DNA of 64,000 bases from Euwallacea fornicatus. Lineage: Eukaryota > Arthropoda > Insecta > Coleoptera > Curculionidae. The notes under the pieces were generated by a model. It was not told where the DNA came from. It saw only the letters and a program-made list of their open reading frames with translations, and ran no database searches. The stretch spans positions 744,001-808,000 of the forward strand of contig NC_089560.1 in assembly GCF_040115645.1 (NCBI RefSeq). Reading direction: 5' to 3'. Within the stretch, counting starts at the first letter, position 1. Each line of letters opens with the position of its first letter. This document shows, piece by piece, positions 33,540 through 43,729 of this stretch. Position numbers and translations under genes: made by a program.

Positions 33540-34773
33540 AATGAAAAATGACAGAATTTATTAAAATACAAAGGAAAAATCCTTTAATTTTTATGCATTA
33601 ACTTTACTACTACGGTCAATAAAGAAGTATAACTTTTTATTGACCGTATAGACTCTTGCAGGTCGACAAACTCTTAAACGACGGTGCATGCTGTCGATTA
33701 AGTCATTGAAGCGTTGCTGTTCAATATTTTCCCATTCCTCAAATGGAGCCTGTTGAAGCTCCTTAATATTTTGCGGCTGGTGTCTACGGCGTAGCTCAGC
33801 TTCCTTCAGATGATTCAAAGCGCGTTCAATTGGATTCATGTCGGGCGATAATGCTGGCCGCTCCAATCGTTCAACCTCAACTTCTTGGATTTACTCGTTA
33901 ACGATTCGAACATGATGAGGCCGAGTGTTATCATCTTACGAAACAAATTCATTACCAAAATTTTGATGAAAACACTCAACAATAGGTTTCCGGATAGTGT
34001 CCGGTTATAATACAGCCATCATTGTGTCCTGAATTGGAATAAGCTCCGTCTTGTTTCCGTAGATGATGCCGATCGAGAACATTACAGAGCCATCCCCTTG
34101 CTACACATGAGCTATAGCGTTCAGCATTTCCGGGTTTTCTCCCCACACGTTGACGATGTTTATCAGGTATTAAAAAGATTCACACTTCGTCCGTCTAAAA
34201 ACTACTTTGTTCCAGCGTTTCAGGTCCCACATCTCATCTGCACTTGCCCAGACGTACCGTGCTGTACGATGATGTACCGTTAAAACTGGTCCTCGCCACA
34301 AACGACTTGCACCTCAGTATCCGAGCCCATCTAATCGTTCCAGCAACCTGAAGGAACGGTCAACGAAGAACGATTTCGCTTTTGGAAATGGTTTCTGACC
34401 GTCAAAACACGTCAGTGTTGGTCTTCAATAGTTGATGTGGCACGAAGACGACCTGTCCGATGCGAATTTCTCATTTCTTCAGTTACCTGATGGGGTTTCA
34501 GGTTCTCACAACATCATTGTGATTTCATCCCATTTCACGTGCAACTTCTCTTACAGATAGTCGTAGCTGACGTAACGTGACGATACGGATGTAGCCACAA
34601 GTTTAAATTGAGTTTCGAGGTATTTTTACCAAATTTTCTGTTCACTAGAAGTATATATGATTGTGCAAGCGTATAGAATAAAAGTGAGCTTTTAACCAAA
34701 TTTGTCATCAAAACCGTATTTGATGCGTGTATTTTTGAACTATATTGCGTGATATAGAAACGAGGACACCCTG
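33540..34773 (-). mobile_element. Tc1-like element remnant
   Basis: The right end ACGAGGACACCCTG is followed by TA at 34774. The interior is a broken Tc1 transposase on the minus strand. I could not define the left end. Confidence 0.6.
33591..34560 (-). pseudogene. Tc1-like transposase fossil
   Basis: The clearest part is the 91-codon C-terminal frame: R-P-A-L-S-P-D-M-N-P-I-E, N-I-K-E-L-Q-Q-A, E-E-W-E-N-I-E-Q-Q-R-F-N-D-L-I-D-S-M-H-R-R-L. Upstream, on other frames, S-V-R-E-V-A-R-E-M-G and D-E-V-x-I-F-L fragments can be found, but many stops interrupt them. Confidence 0.7.
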
Positions 34774-34944
34774 TAAGTATGGTTTTATTTAAATTATTTT
34801 TGGTATGCACATTTTCATATGAGCATTTAACTATAAAAATAAAAATAAAAAATCAACAATATGACTGCAAAACACCATTGATTGGCGCATAGGGTGCTTA
34901 GAAAGTGCTTTTAGATTGATCAAATATGCCTAGATGCAGAATGG

Positions 34945-35975
34945 AGGGAAATTTTCATGAATTGAGTGAGTTTAAGAGAGGTCGAAAGTGGCTCTACGAA
35001 AGGCTGGTTGGCCATTTAGGGAAATCTCCACTAAATTGAACCGCAGTGTAAACACTATAGTGATATATGGTCAAGCATGGCTCCAACAAGAGCAAACAGG
35101 CAGAAGGAGAGGTACTGGACGATCCCGAAAAGCTGCAGAACGTCAAGAGCGCTGCTTTCGAATTATGGCCCTAAGAGATAGATTCGTTTCGTCGAGAATG
35201 CTGGCGGATCAGTGGTTTAGTGAGTATGGAAATCCCATTGGGATTCGAACCATTTATTGCCGAATAAGAAATTTTTTAGAAGAAAGAAAGAATTTCCTAC
35301 CGTCCTCATCTTGTATTACTTCTCACTTTAAATCATCATCAAAATCAACTGCAGTGATGCAGAGAATGGATACATTGGAATCTGGAAAGGGATAATATCG
35401 TGTTTAGTGACGAACATGAAGATTGGACAACAGTAAGGCGAAGACGGAGTGTAAGACGGGATCCTCAGTTTATAATACAGAGGCATGTCCATCAAACTGT
35501 TGGGGTAATGGTTAGGGGTGCTATTGAATATGGTAGTAGTTCATCTTTACTTTTCATTAGAGGCAGTATGACAGCCCAATGTTACATCCAAAGAGCCATA
35601 GAATATCATCTCGTGCCCTATCTGAAAAATCTTGTTAATCCAGTTTTCCAGCAAGACCATGCACGAACAGATGTGGCCAGAGTGACTATGGACTTCTCTC
35701 AACAAAATGCAATCAATTTGCTACTTTGGCTACTTCGTCCTCCAGATCTCTCACCGATTGAACATGTATGAAATATTTCAGGTACAAGGTTACATAATTT
35801 ACCCCATCCCCCACAAACCCTAGCGGCGCTATGTCATGCTGTCCAGTTAGCCTGGAATGAGATCCCCCAAGAGGGCATCAATCATCTCATTAGGTCCATG
35901 CCTAGACGTGTACAGGAACATAAAAGATACTGCATAGGACTGACAAATTATCATTTTTTTATTTTTAACAATTAA
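34945..35975 (+). pseudogene. Tc1-like transposase, near full length, few lesions
   Basis: The N-terminal paired-like half (34988-35395) has A-L-R-K-A-G-W-P-F-R-E-I-S-T-K-L-N-R-S, the A-T-hook-like G-R-R-R-G-T-G-R and D-R-F-V-S-S-R-M-L-A. After a frame change comes V-F-S-D-E-H-E-D-W (first Asp), Q-R-H-V-H-Q-T-V-G-V-M-V-R-G-A-I, F-Q-Q-D-H-A-R-T-D (second Asp), R-P-P-D-L-S-P-I-E-H-V and a stop where Trp is expected. The frame then continues A-W-N-E-I-P-Q-E and R-S-M-P-R-R-V-Q-E to the TAA at 35973-35975. The family's N-A-R-P-H reads H-A-R-T-D, so even a repaired frame would be altered near its active site. Confidence 0.85.
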
Positions 35976-36240
35976 ATTTGTACTTTTTTTAATGAACGAG
36001 GTATCAAAAAAGTATATTAAAAAATCAGTAATAAATTTACGGGGTGTTCTCTTTTCTGTGTCTGGCACTATATTTGTACAAATGTAATAGCATACCAATG
36101 TCGATTGAATTGTCGATTGAACCTGAATAAATCATATCGCACAATGAAAATCTGAACCAAGAACTGCAACTTCAATCAATAAAGAAGTGTAAGATTTGAC
36201 GTCGTGTTACGGAATAGTGACTGAATAACATCCTGAGTTA

Positions 36241-36815
36241 GTGAAGGATGTGAGCAACGTAATATGGAGTACTTATGGTCCCAAAATTTGTACGGACAGA
36301 GAGCCTCAGCATCACCTTTGTCCTGAAAGCGAAAGCTCGTGGCGAAGTGGCAACGGTATAAAGCCAAAGAAATTACGTATTCTCATCCGCCTGCCTTCGA
36401 TGAAGAAACTCAACAGCTTTTAATGCTGAAGAATATGAAGATTTTCTCGAAAGACGTTTAGATTCCAACACCTAAAACATCAAGCAGAGTTTCAACTCTT
36501 TCTTTTGGTGTTTTAGCACCTCAACACGTATTTCGCGGCAAGAAAATGTTGGTATTTGCCACTCGCACTGCTGCATGTATATTTGATGAAGGCCACACAG
36601 GCATTTTGAAGATTTTCGAATCAATGGGATGCAAGTCTGGACCACAAAGAGTACACTTAGTCCGTAGATACGACTTCGAGCACGTTCACCGAGCAGACCG
36701 CGTAGCTCCCATATCTCGTGAGAAACTCGCATCGCCAGACAAGAGCTGAGAGTAGCTGAACCTGACTCTTATGAGGCAGAGGCAGAGGAGGGATTTATGT
36801 ATGGTCCTGACATTG
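36241..36815 (+). pseudogene. fossil of an unnamed repeated ORF
   Basis: Pieces in several frames read W-S-T-Y-G-P-K-I-C, then (36546-36749) T-A-A-C-I-F-D-E-G-H-T-G-I-L-K-I-F-E-S-M-G, and end F-M-Y-G-P-D-I-A-D before a stop. This pattern of a F-N/D-E-G-x-x-x-I-L-K core and a terminal Y-G-P-G/D resembles an ORF I recall as common in insect and cnidarian repeats. I cannot name the family with confidence. Confidence 0.35.
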
Positions 36816-37190
36816 CGGATTAGTCGTGATATTAAGTTTTTTCATGACCTTTACATTGAAAGCTTTGAATAGGTTTTTCTCAAGACAACATTTTTACACC
36901 TGGCGCAGGTGTTTGCCCAAAGACGGCTGAACATATCGACTTCAAAATTTAACACAATATTCAACGTATTCCTGGCTATCCTCCGTACCTCAATCATGTT
37001 AAACTTTCGATCCTAAAGCATCATTTTAGCTAACTAACCTGAACTAACTCATATACTGCTAGTATACAATGAGGACGCGTGGGCTAGAGCAAATTCACTT
37101 AAAATTCAGAGATTCGTTTTTTCGAATAACTTTCGGCCACGTCGATTTTTATTTCCGACTGCGGTTCTTTTGGGCGTAAAATCATGTATA
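36816..37190. other. no recognisable gene
   Basis: AT-rich spacer without supported features. Confidence 0.5.
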
Positions 37191-38861
37191 CACGGTGGCC
37201 CAAAAATAAATTATCACCATCAACTTATTTTTTTTCAAATGGAACCACCTATTTTTTATACCGTTTTTGAATTCTGCATCGAATTCTATGTCTGTTTCAT
37301 GTAACTTATCCACAATAATAACGGTATCAGATGTACAATTACGAAAAAAATTATTTAAAAAATGGAATAACAAATTAAATTAAATGTTCAAATTGCTGAC
37401 CATTAACTTCTTGGCAATAGGCAAACCGGGTTTAGAATTCTCGTAACACTTTAGTGAACGTTTGTGGGGGGATTTGTTGTATTTCGGCTCTAATTCTATT
37501 CTTTAATTTTTCAACATTTTGTGATTTATTGAAATAGACTTTGGATTTCAGGTAACCCCACGGATAAAAATCTAATGGGGTTAGGTCTGAAGATCTAGCT
37601 GGCCATTCGATAACACCTTTCCTTCCGATCCATCTATTTCGGAAAATATTGTTAAGGCGATCTTGTACTGGTCGCGAATAGTGTGGGAGCGCTCCGTTCT
37701 GTTGCAACCATATCTGGTCTGCTGGTATATTTGTGCTCTGACCATTTGGGTAAAGTGTAGTCTATCTAGGTATTATGTAACTTCGTAACAGGGCTAAATA
37801 ACTTTCTAAATTAAGTGTTTTCTCGATAACAAAGGGACCCACAATTGAAGTACCTACAATTGCGACCCATACTTTCTGAAGGAATTGTATATGCGTTTCC
37901 ATACTCCGGTATGAGTTTTCTGGGGTCCAATATCAAAAATTGTGTCTATACCGCACTATTCAAATAAAATGTTGTTTCGTCAGAAAAAACTATTTTACTT
38001 AAAAAATATGGATTGTCATTTTATCTATTCATCATTATTTTGCAAAATTGCAATCTGCAGTCGAGATCATATTCAATAAGTTTCTGGACTCAATGTAGTT
38101 TGTATGGGTGCCATTTGCTCTTATGTAAATATTTAGAACAGAAGATTTACATACTTACTGTTCTGCAGCTATTTGTCGAGTTAATTTGTACGAATTTTCT
38201 TGTAAATTGAGTAAAACATCCAATTGTGTGTATTCTGGAACTGTACAATGGTTGGTTTTGTAATTGTATCTTATATGGCCGAGTATTTAATTTTTTTTCT
38301 ACATTATCGAACGTGTAATCGGCCTCTCCGGGTATTTATTGTTATACATTTCGCAAACTTCAGATGGTGTTCGCGTCTTCTCACCTTATCTTGCCATAAT
38401 CAAAATTCCTATTCGTTGCTTCTCCATTAAACGCGCCATTCTTTCACACTTTACAACTGCACTTCACATTTACTTATTTAAAATAAAATTCTCGCACCAT
38501 TTCGATGTAACTGAATGGGACAAGTTAACAATCATAAATTGAATAAATAAACAACTGAATGTTTTGCTCGATTCACAAAAAAACCCCTCAGAAAGCAAGT
38601 TAATAATAGTCAATGGTCAACAATTTGAGCATTTAATTTAATTTGTTATTATATTTTTTTAATAAATTTTTTTGGTAAATGTACACCAAATACGGCCTAG
38701 TTATTAATATGTATAATCGTAAATTTCTCGATTACTGTTGAATTTAGAAATAGAATATGTTACTTGGAATTCGATGCAGAATTCAAAAGCGAAATAAAAA
38801 ATAGTTGATTCTATTTGAAAAAAATCAGTCGATGGCGATAATTTATTTTTGGGGCACTCTA
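37191..38861 (-). mobile_element. Mariner-like element, full length (1.67 kb), ~250-bp TIRs
   Basis: TA then CACGGTGGCCCAAAAATAAA at the left is matched by TTTATTTTTGGGGCACTCTA then TA at the right. The arms continue inverted, for example gaattctgcatcgaattc near 37268 and its complement near 38768, and aaattaaattaaatgttcaa near 37371 and its complement near 38624. The minus strand encodes a transposase with a few lesions. Confidence 0.85.
37375..38439 (-). pseudogene. Mariner-like transposase, near full length, with stops
   Basis: The start ATG at 38437-38439 opens M-A-R-L-M-E-K-Q-R-I-G-I-L-I-M, followed by P-S-E-V-C-E-M-Y-N-N-K-Y-P-E-R-P-I-T (helix-turn-helix). Then come V-F-S-D-E-T-T-F-Y-L-N (first Asp), W-L-Q-Q-N-G-A-L-P-H-Y (the second Asp is replaced by Asn), E-W-P-A-R-S-S-D-L-T-P-L-D-F, and the end Q-Q-F-E-H-L-I. 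The total span of 1,065 nt is what the family requires. Stops and compensating frame changes and the D-to-N change make it inactive. Confidence 0.8.
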
Positions 38862-39044
38862 TATACATGATTGTACGATCAAAAAAACTGCTGTGTCCGA
38901 GCGTTATTCGAAAAACGAATCCCTGAATTCTAAATGAATTTGCTTTAACCCACGCGTCCCCACTGTATAATTAACTCATATACATATTATGCTCCTGCGC
39001 ATAATGGCAGAGAAATGACCAATTTTTAAATTATGCACTTTCCT

Positions 39045-39170
39045 AATCGATGGATCGGGAATCAGGGTGTAGTATGTTGGCCAGCACGATCTCCTGATTT
39101 GAGTCGTTTAGATTATTTTCTTTGAAGACCTATAAAAAATAAGGTTCAATAAAATTAGTGAACTGCGTAA
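39045..39170 (+). pseudogene. Mariner-like transposase fragment
   Basis: F-P-N-R-W-I-G-N-Q-G-V-V-C-W-P-A-R-S-P-D-L followed by L-D-Y-F-L and I-K-N-K-V. Only this C-terminal block remains, just upstream of the retrotransposon end at 39195. Confidence 0.65.
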
Positions 39171-39194
39171 TAAATTAATTAACAAAATATTATC

Positions 39195-39600
39195 TTTTTT
39201 TATCTATAGGGAAAGAAGATCTTCATAGGTACCACTGCTTGATAGGCTGTCGGCAGTGGTTATGTGAGATTCACCCCAGAATGGGGCGCTTATCTACTAA
39301 AAACCTCCCCACTTCACCCTGAATCCGCCTGGAACCTCCGTAAAACATTATTTCAGGAGGGGAGGGGAGTATCTTCTTAGGCTTTGGCCCTTACTCCGGG
39401 AGGTTGCTCGGCCTTTCTTCTCTCCCTTGCATCTTCCGTGACTCTCGCCAAAGCCATTCTAAACTCCTCACATACTTCTGATCCAGTCCTATGTTCAGTC
39501 CATCCGCAGTTAACACATCCCTCAGCCTCCATGCACAAAATGTGATCTGGCGTTTGCTGACTTGACATGGCAATGCAATTCAAGGCTCCTTAGGTGACAA
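39195..39600 (-). mobile_element. Non-LTR retrotransposon 3' end (ORF2 tail and 3' UTR)
   Basis: The minus strand has a 68-codon frame (39377-39583) rich in Cys, Glu and Arg that ends in P-G-V-R-A-K-A. About 180 bp of 3' UTR follow, ending in an A-rich tail (plus-strand T run at about 39194-39201). The UTR contains a hairpin (39231-39260), a GGTGAATCTCAC box and a TTTTTAGTAGATAAGCGCC box. The same two boxes, in the same order, occur in the fragment at 43050-43239. I infer an R1-like or related clade from the UTR style; the 5' limit is not visible. Confidence 0.6.
39231..39260 (-). other. 3' UTR hairpin of non-LTR element (copy 1)
   Basis: ACCACTGC and GCAGTGGT form an 8-bp stem with a 14-nt loop, just 3' of the GGTGAATC box on the element's strand. 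Confidence 0.7.
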
Positions 39601-40220
39601 TACTTTTTATTTACTTTTATTTACGTAAAATCTACTAAAATACTGAAACATAATACATCACTGGAATTGAAATTTCGTGTAGATTTCAATTTTGTAAAAA
39701 TCTAAGATGGCACCCATAAGAAAATCTAAAGTCCTTCGTGATAACTCAAAAACTAGTCGTCGAGTAAAAATACCAATCACACCAGGAGAAAATCCGACGA
39801 AAAATGCTATAATAACGTTTCATTATCAGCTTACTCCAATTAATGATTTTCGAGTTTTTTGACAAAAACGAAAATCAGAATTTTCGGTTTTTATCGGATA
39901 TATCCGAGAACATTGGATTTTTGTTTAATTCGCCAATGGATTATTGTCGAGCGCCAAAATCCTCAACTTTGTCTATATTTAACCGATCTTGTATCTCCAT
40001 GCAAGATCGGTTAAAACGATAGGAGTACCGTTTTCGAGATCCCCACACATAGATTAGAATTTGATACACCTCCCGAGCAGGAGGGAATGGAACTTTTTTT
40101 GACTTTTGCAAAAACTGCCGCCATTTTGTCAGTTCAGAATGAAATTTTAAGATTTTGGTACGGACGATAGCAACGATGATACAGATTAAGAATATCTTCC
40201 AATTATCTGTTTCAGATATA
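39601..40220. other. no recognisable gene
   Basis: AT-rich, with a few direct short repeats such as gatcggttaaa near 39978 and 40007. No feature called. Confidence 0.5.
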
Positions 40221-40990
40221 CAGGGTGTTTCCTAACTACGTGTAAAAAATTTAAAGGCGTAATCCTCGACTGATTTTGAGTCAAAAATGTCTAATAAACA
40301 TATGTCCGCAAATGCCTTGTTTCCAAGATACAGGGTGTTGAAATGTGACAAGAAAAAGAGATTTTATTTCCAAAATGACTCAATTTGGGTGTTTGAATTT
40401 TAGAAAAGACAATTCCGGTGGTTCCGGGGTTTTCTTCAATACGTCTTAAGATTTCTTCCTCCACTTCTGGTGTTCGACGTGTTATTGGCTTTCCTCCTCC
40501 TGGAGTTTTCATAAGAGATCCTGTATCAGAAAGACGTTGAAAGAGGTTTTTAAAGGTTTGGTGGTTGGGAGCTTGGTGGTTTGGAAACCTTTCCATGTAA
40601 ATGCGCGTCGCTGCCAAACACTCACCATCAGCAAGGCCGTAAACAAAAACCATATTGGCCATTTCTTGATTAGCGTAATTAGGCATTTGAAAAATTTTCA
40701 AAACTGAGGTATAATCTGATTTTTGGGACACAGAACTAAATTCTTTCACTTTAGAGAGTAAAACACCAAAATAACACTGACTATCTTGTTTATAGTAGTG
40801 GAAGTAGCGAAAAAAACTAACAATAAACAAGTTAGTAAATACCACTAAACCTTTTTCAATGTCTTTCAGTCAACACCCTGTATCTTGGAAACAAGGCATT
40901 TGCGGACATATGTTTATTAGACATTTTTGACTCAAAATCAGTCGAGGATTACGCCTTTAAATTTTTTACACGTAGTTAGGAAACACCCTG
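40221..40990 (-). mobile_element. 0.8-kb telescoped element 'H', copy 2
   Basis: Outer ends CAGGGTGTTTCCTAAC and GGAAACACCCTG lie between TA dinucleotides. Inner caps CAGGGTGTTGA (40331) and CAACACCCTG (ending 40880) define 110-bp outer arms. It is nearly identical to copies 1 and 3, so all three amplified recently relative to the other fossils here. Confidence 0.85.
40291..40845 (-). CDS. Truncated mariner-like transposase, DNA-binding domain only (copy 2)
   Basis: A 184-codon open frame on the minus strand. The helix-turn-helix block A-N-M-V-F-V-Y-G-L-A-D-G to I-E-E-N-P-G-T-T is intact and differs from copy 3 at few residues. The likely true start is the internal Met of M-P-N-Y-A-N-Q-E-M. 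The frame then runs into the deletion junction and the terminal repeat. There is no catalytic triad. Confidence 0.6.
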   Translation of the reverse strand: MVFTNLFIVSFFRYFHYYKQDSQCYFGVLLSKVKEFSSVSQKSDYTSVLKIFQMPNYANQEMANMVFVYGLADGECLAATRIYMERFPNHQAPNHQTFKNLFQRLSDTGSLMKTPGGGKPITRRTPEVEEEILRRIEENPGTTGIVFSKIQTPKLSHFGNKISFSCHISTPCILETRHLRTYVY

Positions 40991-42333
40991 TATAGGGACC
41001 GGAATTACCTGCGCCAGTAGAACTAATATTTTTTTGATCGATATGAAAGCAGCTTTAAAATAAATACATATTTTTAAATTATAAAAAAATAATTCTACTA
41101 TTCTAGATCATACCTTTCCAGGGAAAAAGTTTGTCCAATTATATGGAAAACTTAAAAAAAATAAAAACGTGCTAATTTTTAGATGTTTGCACTAGACTAT
41201 CCTCTTAAATCCGGTGCTCTCATCGAAATACATATTCTAATGATAATAATATTTGAAATTGTTCCGAAAATTAGGACTTTTTGCTAGCAGCCAAGGTTTT
41301 TGCGGAGTGTTTCTTTGAACGTTAAAATTAAAGAAAAAATACACTTTGCCTCAGAGTGAATTCTTGTATCGACTTCGTAACTTATTGAAGTCTGGTAGTA
41401 ATTGAATTTTGTGTTGCTTTTTGAGGTTTTGGCTTACTGAGGAGTTCGATTACATTCGCAAGCTTGGAGACTTCGAAATTAAGGAGGACTTTTTTGTCTA
41501 TTTTCCAGACAATTTGACAACGTTTCCTCTATGAATTTCAAGAGGATCCTAAATTTGGCAACTACTGTCGTTGTCGAGAGTCTCGAAGCTCAAAATTTTT
41601 TGAATATATCAAAAGATTTGCGATTTCAGAACTGCCTGGAAGCTTTAGAAATCCCAAAGACTTCAAGTTCGCTGCAGAGTTTGCTCGCATTGTTAATTCT
41701 CTCGACATTACAGAGATATTTTTCTATCTTAATTTTCTATATCTCTTTAGATTTTAAAATTATTTACTCAGATTATTTACCACGTTTTTCATCGATGAAT
41801 AAGTTCGATAAAACATAAAGGAAACTTTAGATATACGGTGTTGAACTAAGGAGGTACCTGTTTTTCTTTGCTAACCACATGGCTTCATAAAAAGCTTCCG
41901 AAGTCTCTTAACAACTGTAGTCGAGCTGTGTGTTCAGACTCTGTTTAGTACAATTTGCGAGAATATCGGATTTACAGAGAAATTGTACGGTCTGACACAA
42001 GCAAATCATGTATTAATATAGAGGTCATTAATGAATGATTTTGTGTACATTCGAGAAAAGTGCTGACTCACCCACGAAGCAGACAAATACACAAAACCAA
42101 ACTTACATGGAATCGCTCAGTATTTATGAGTAAAAAACATCTATCTTGCCAAAACATAATAAACAAATAAAAATTGAATATCTTTACTACTAAAAACGGT
42201 TAAATTCATAAAAACATGACCAGATTTGTTCCCGTAGTGTCGGTGTTCGTGTTCCGGTGTAGTTCTTGGTGAAGTTATAAGTTTTTCCTTTCTGCAAATT
42301 TTATTAAAAATACCTTATGTGGGATTATCAGAC
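40991..42333. other. no recognisable gene
   Basis: A 95-codon frame at 41531-41818 shows no known motif. Part of the right side, from about 42180, may be the 5' flank of the Tc1 element at 42334. Confidence 0.45.
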
Positions 42334-43034
42334 ATGCAGAGGGGGAAAATTATTGCTCTTTCGAAAGAGGGCATGTCACAAAGGCAATTTGCCTGAACGA
42401 TGAGGGTTACACAAGAAATTGTTTCAAAAACTTCTTTAAGATTTTCGGAGTTGTGAGCCCTAAAAAATATACCTAGAAGAAGTTGTAGAAAAATCATCAT
42501 AGAAGGTCAAAACCGCTTTTCAGCTCATATAGCAAGAAGAAATTCCGCAACATTCCACCCCGAGCTTCAAAGGCAACTTTTGCAGGCTATAGATGTTATC
42601 GTTTCGGTCGAAACTGTTAAGAAAAGACTTCGAGTTCGAGGACTTTTCAGCAGAAGAGAGTTACGGGTTTCAGCCCTATCGGTGCAAAACAAAGTTGACC
42701 GTTTAAATTGGTGTTTGGAGCACCGAAACCGGACAATTAAAGACTGGCCAAATGTCTTGTTTTCAGATGAAACCAGAATTGGCCTACAATCAGATGAGCG
42801 GTGAACTCGTGTTTTGAAAGGTCGTGAGGGGCAGGCTATTTGATTCCAAACACAAAGGAGGAACTGTAATATTTTGGAGTGGCATTATAATTGGTCAACA
42901 AACTCCTTTAATTGTCATTAGACAAACACTAACTGGTCCAAAGTATGTGGATTTAGAGCTGCAATCCGTAGCAACGCTCTGGAGAGGTGCTTTTGGTGAC
43001 TCTTTTTTTATTCGTGCACGACAATGCACCTCCA

Positions 43035-43254
43035 TATATCAGTGAAGCTTTTTTTTTTTTTGCCGAGGAAAAAATCTTCAAAAGACACCCGGCCTGTTGT
43101 TCTGGCGGCCGGGTAGTGTGGGATTCACCAGAGGGACACTCTCCGGCGCTAACCGACGGTCCCCGAGCGCCTACCCACTAAAAAAACCCCGTTCTCTCTT
43201 GTTAAACTGCCAAGACCCGGTACCGTCCCTAGGGACAAGTATATCAGTGAAGCT
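43035..43254 (-). mobile_element. 5'-truncated non-LTR 3' end with 15-bp target duplication
   Basis: TATATCAGTGAAGCT stands at 43035-43049 and again at 43240-43254. Between them (43050-43239) is, on the minus strand, a sequence ending in an A tail (plus-strand run of about 12 T). It contains GGTGAATCCCAC and TTTAGTGGGTAGGCGC boxes and the hairpin at 43087-43114. Removing the insert and one duplicate restores the Tc1 reading P-P-Y-I-S-E-A-N-R-N. The same 3' UTR boxes are found at 39195-39376. Confidence 0.85.
43087..43114 (-). other. 3' UTR hairpin of non-LTR element (copy 2)
   Basis: ACCCGGCC and GGCCGGGT form an 8-bp stem with a 12-nt loop. It has the same position relative to the GGTGAATC box as the hairpin at 39231, but a different stem sequence. 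Confidence 0.7.
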
Positions 43255-43729
43255 AACAGAAATGTTTTAGAAGTGGAAGATGTCACGGTTTCTGATTGGC
43301 TTTCCCGTCCACCGGATCTTAGTCCAATTGGTCACTTCTGTTATAAGATTAAAAAAGGATTAGAGCACGTCAAAATAACCACGCACCACACAGAGCAGAT
43401 GTATCAGAATGGAGAAATGGTCTTCAAGAAGCCATTGATACTGGAAAACACGTCTCATCGAATTCATTCTTTTATTATCGCTAGAGGAAACACTGATTAT
43501 TAAGATAAAAAAATATATACTTTTTAAAATTTTTATTTACCTTAAATTTAACTTTCAGAGAAATTTACATTTTTTATTTTTATAAAATTTTAGAATTTCT
43601 TTCGATTTTTTTTTTGTTTATAATAAAACGTTTTTGGATAAACTGCTTTTTATCTTGAAATTATTCTTTTCAAGTGCGATACTGTTTTTTCATAATAATT
43701 AAGTGATTTTATGTAAGTTTTATTGTATA

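Larger units (their letters stand above)
42334..43503 (+). pseudogene. Tc1-like transposase interrupted by a retrotransposon 3' end
   Basis: The frame starts near M-Q-R-G-K-I-I-A-L-S-K-E-G-M-S-Q-R-Q-F-A. Helix-turn-helix and linker continue to V-S-V-E-T-V-K-K-R-L-R-V-R-G-L. Then come W-P-N-V-L-F-S-D-E-T-R (first Asp), H-K-G-G-T-V-I-F-W-S-G, and V-H-D-N-A-P-P-Y-I-S-E (second Asp). There the reading is cut by 190 bp of foreign sequence, then resumes N-R-N-V-L-E and P-P-D-L-S-P-I-G-H to a TAA at 43501. A few stops and frame changes exist besides the insertion. Confidence 0.85.
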
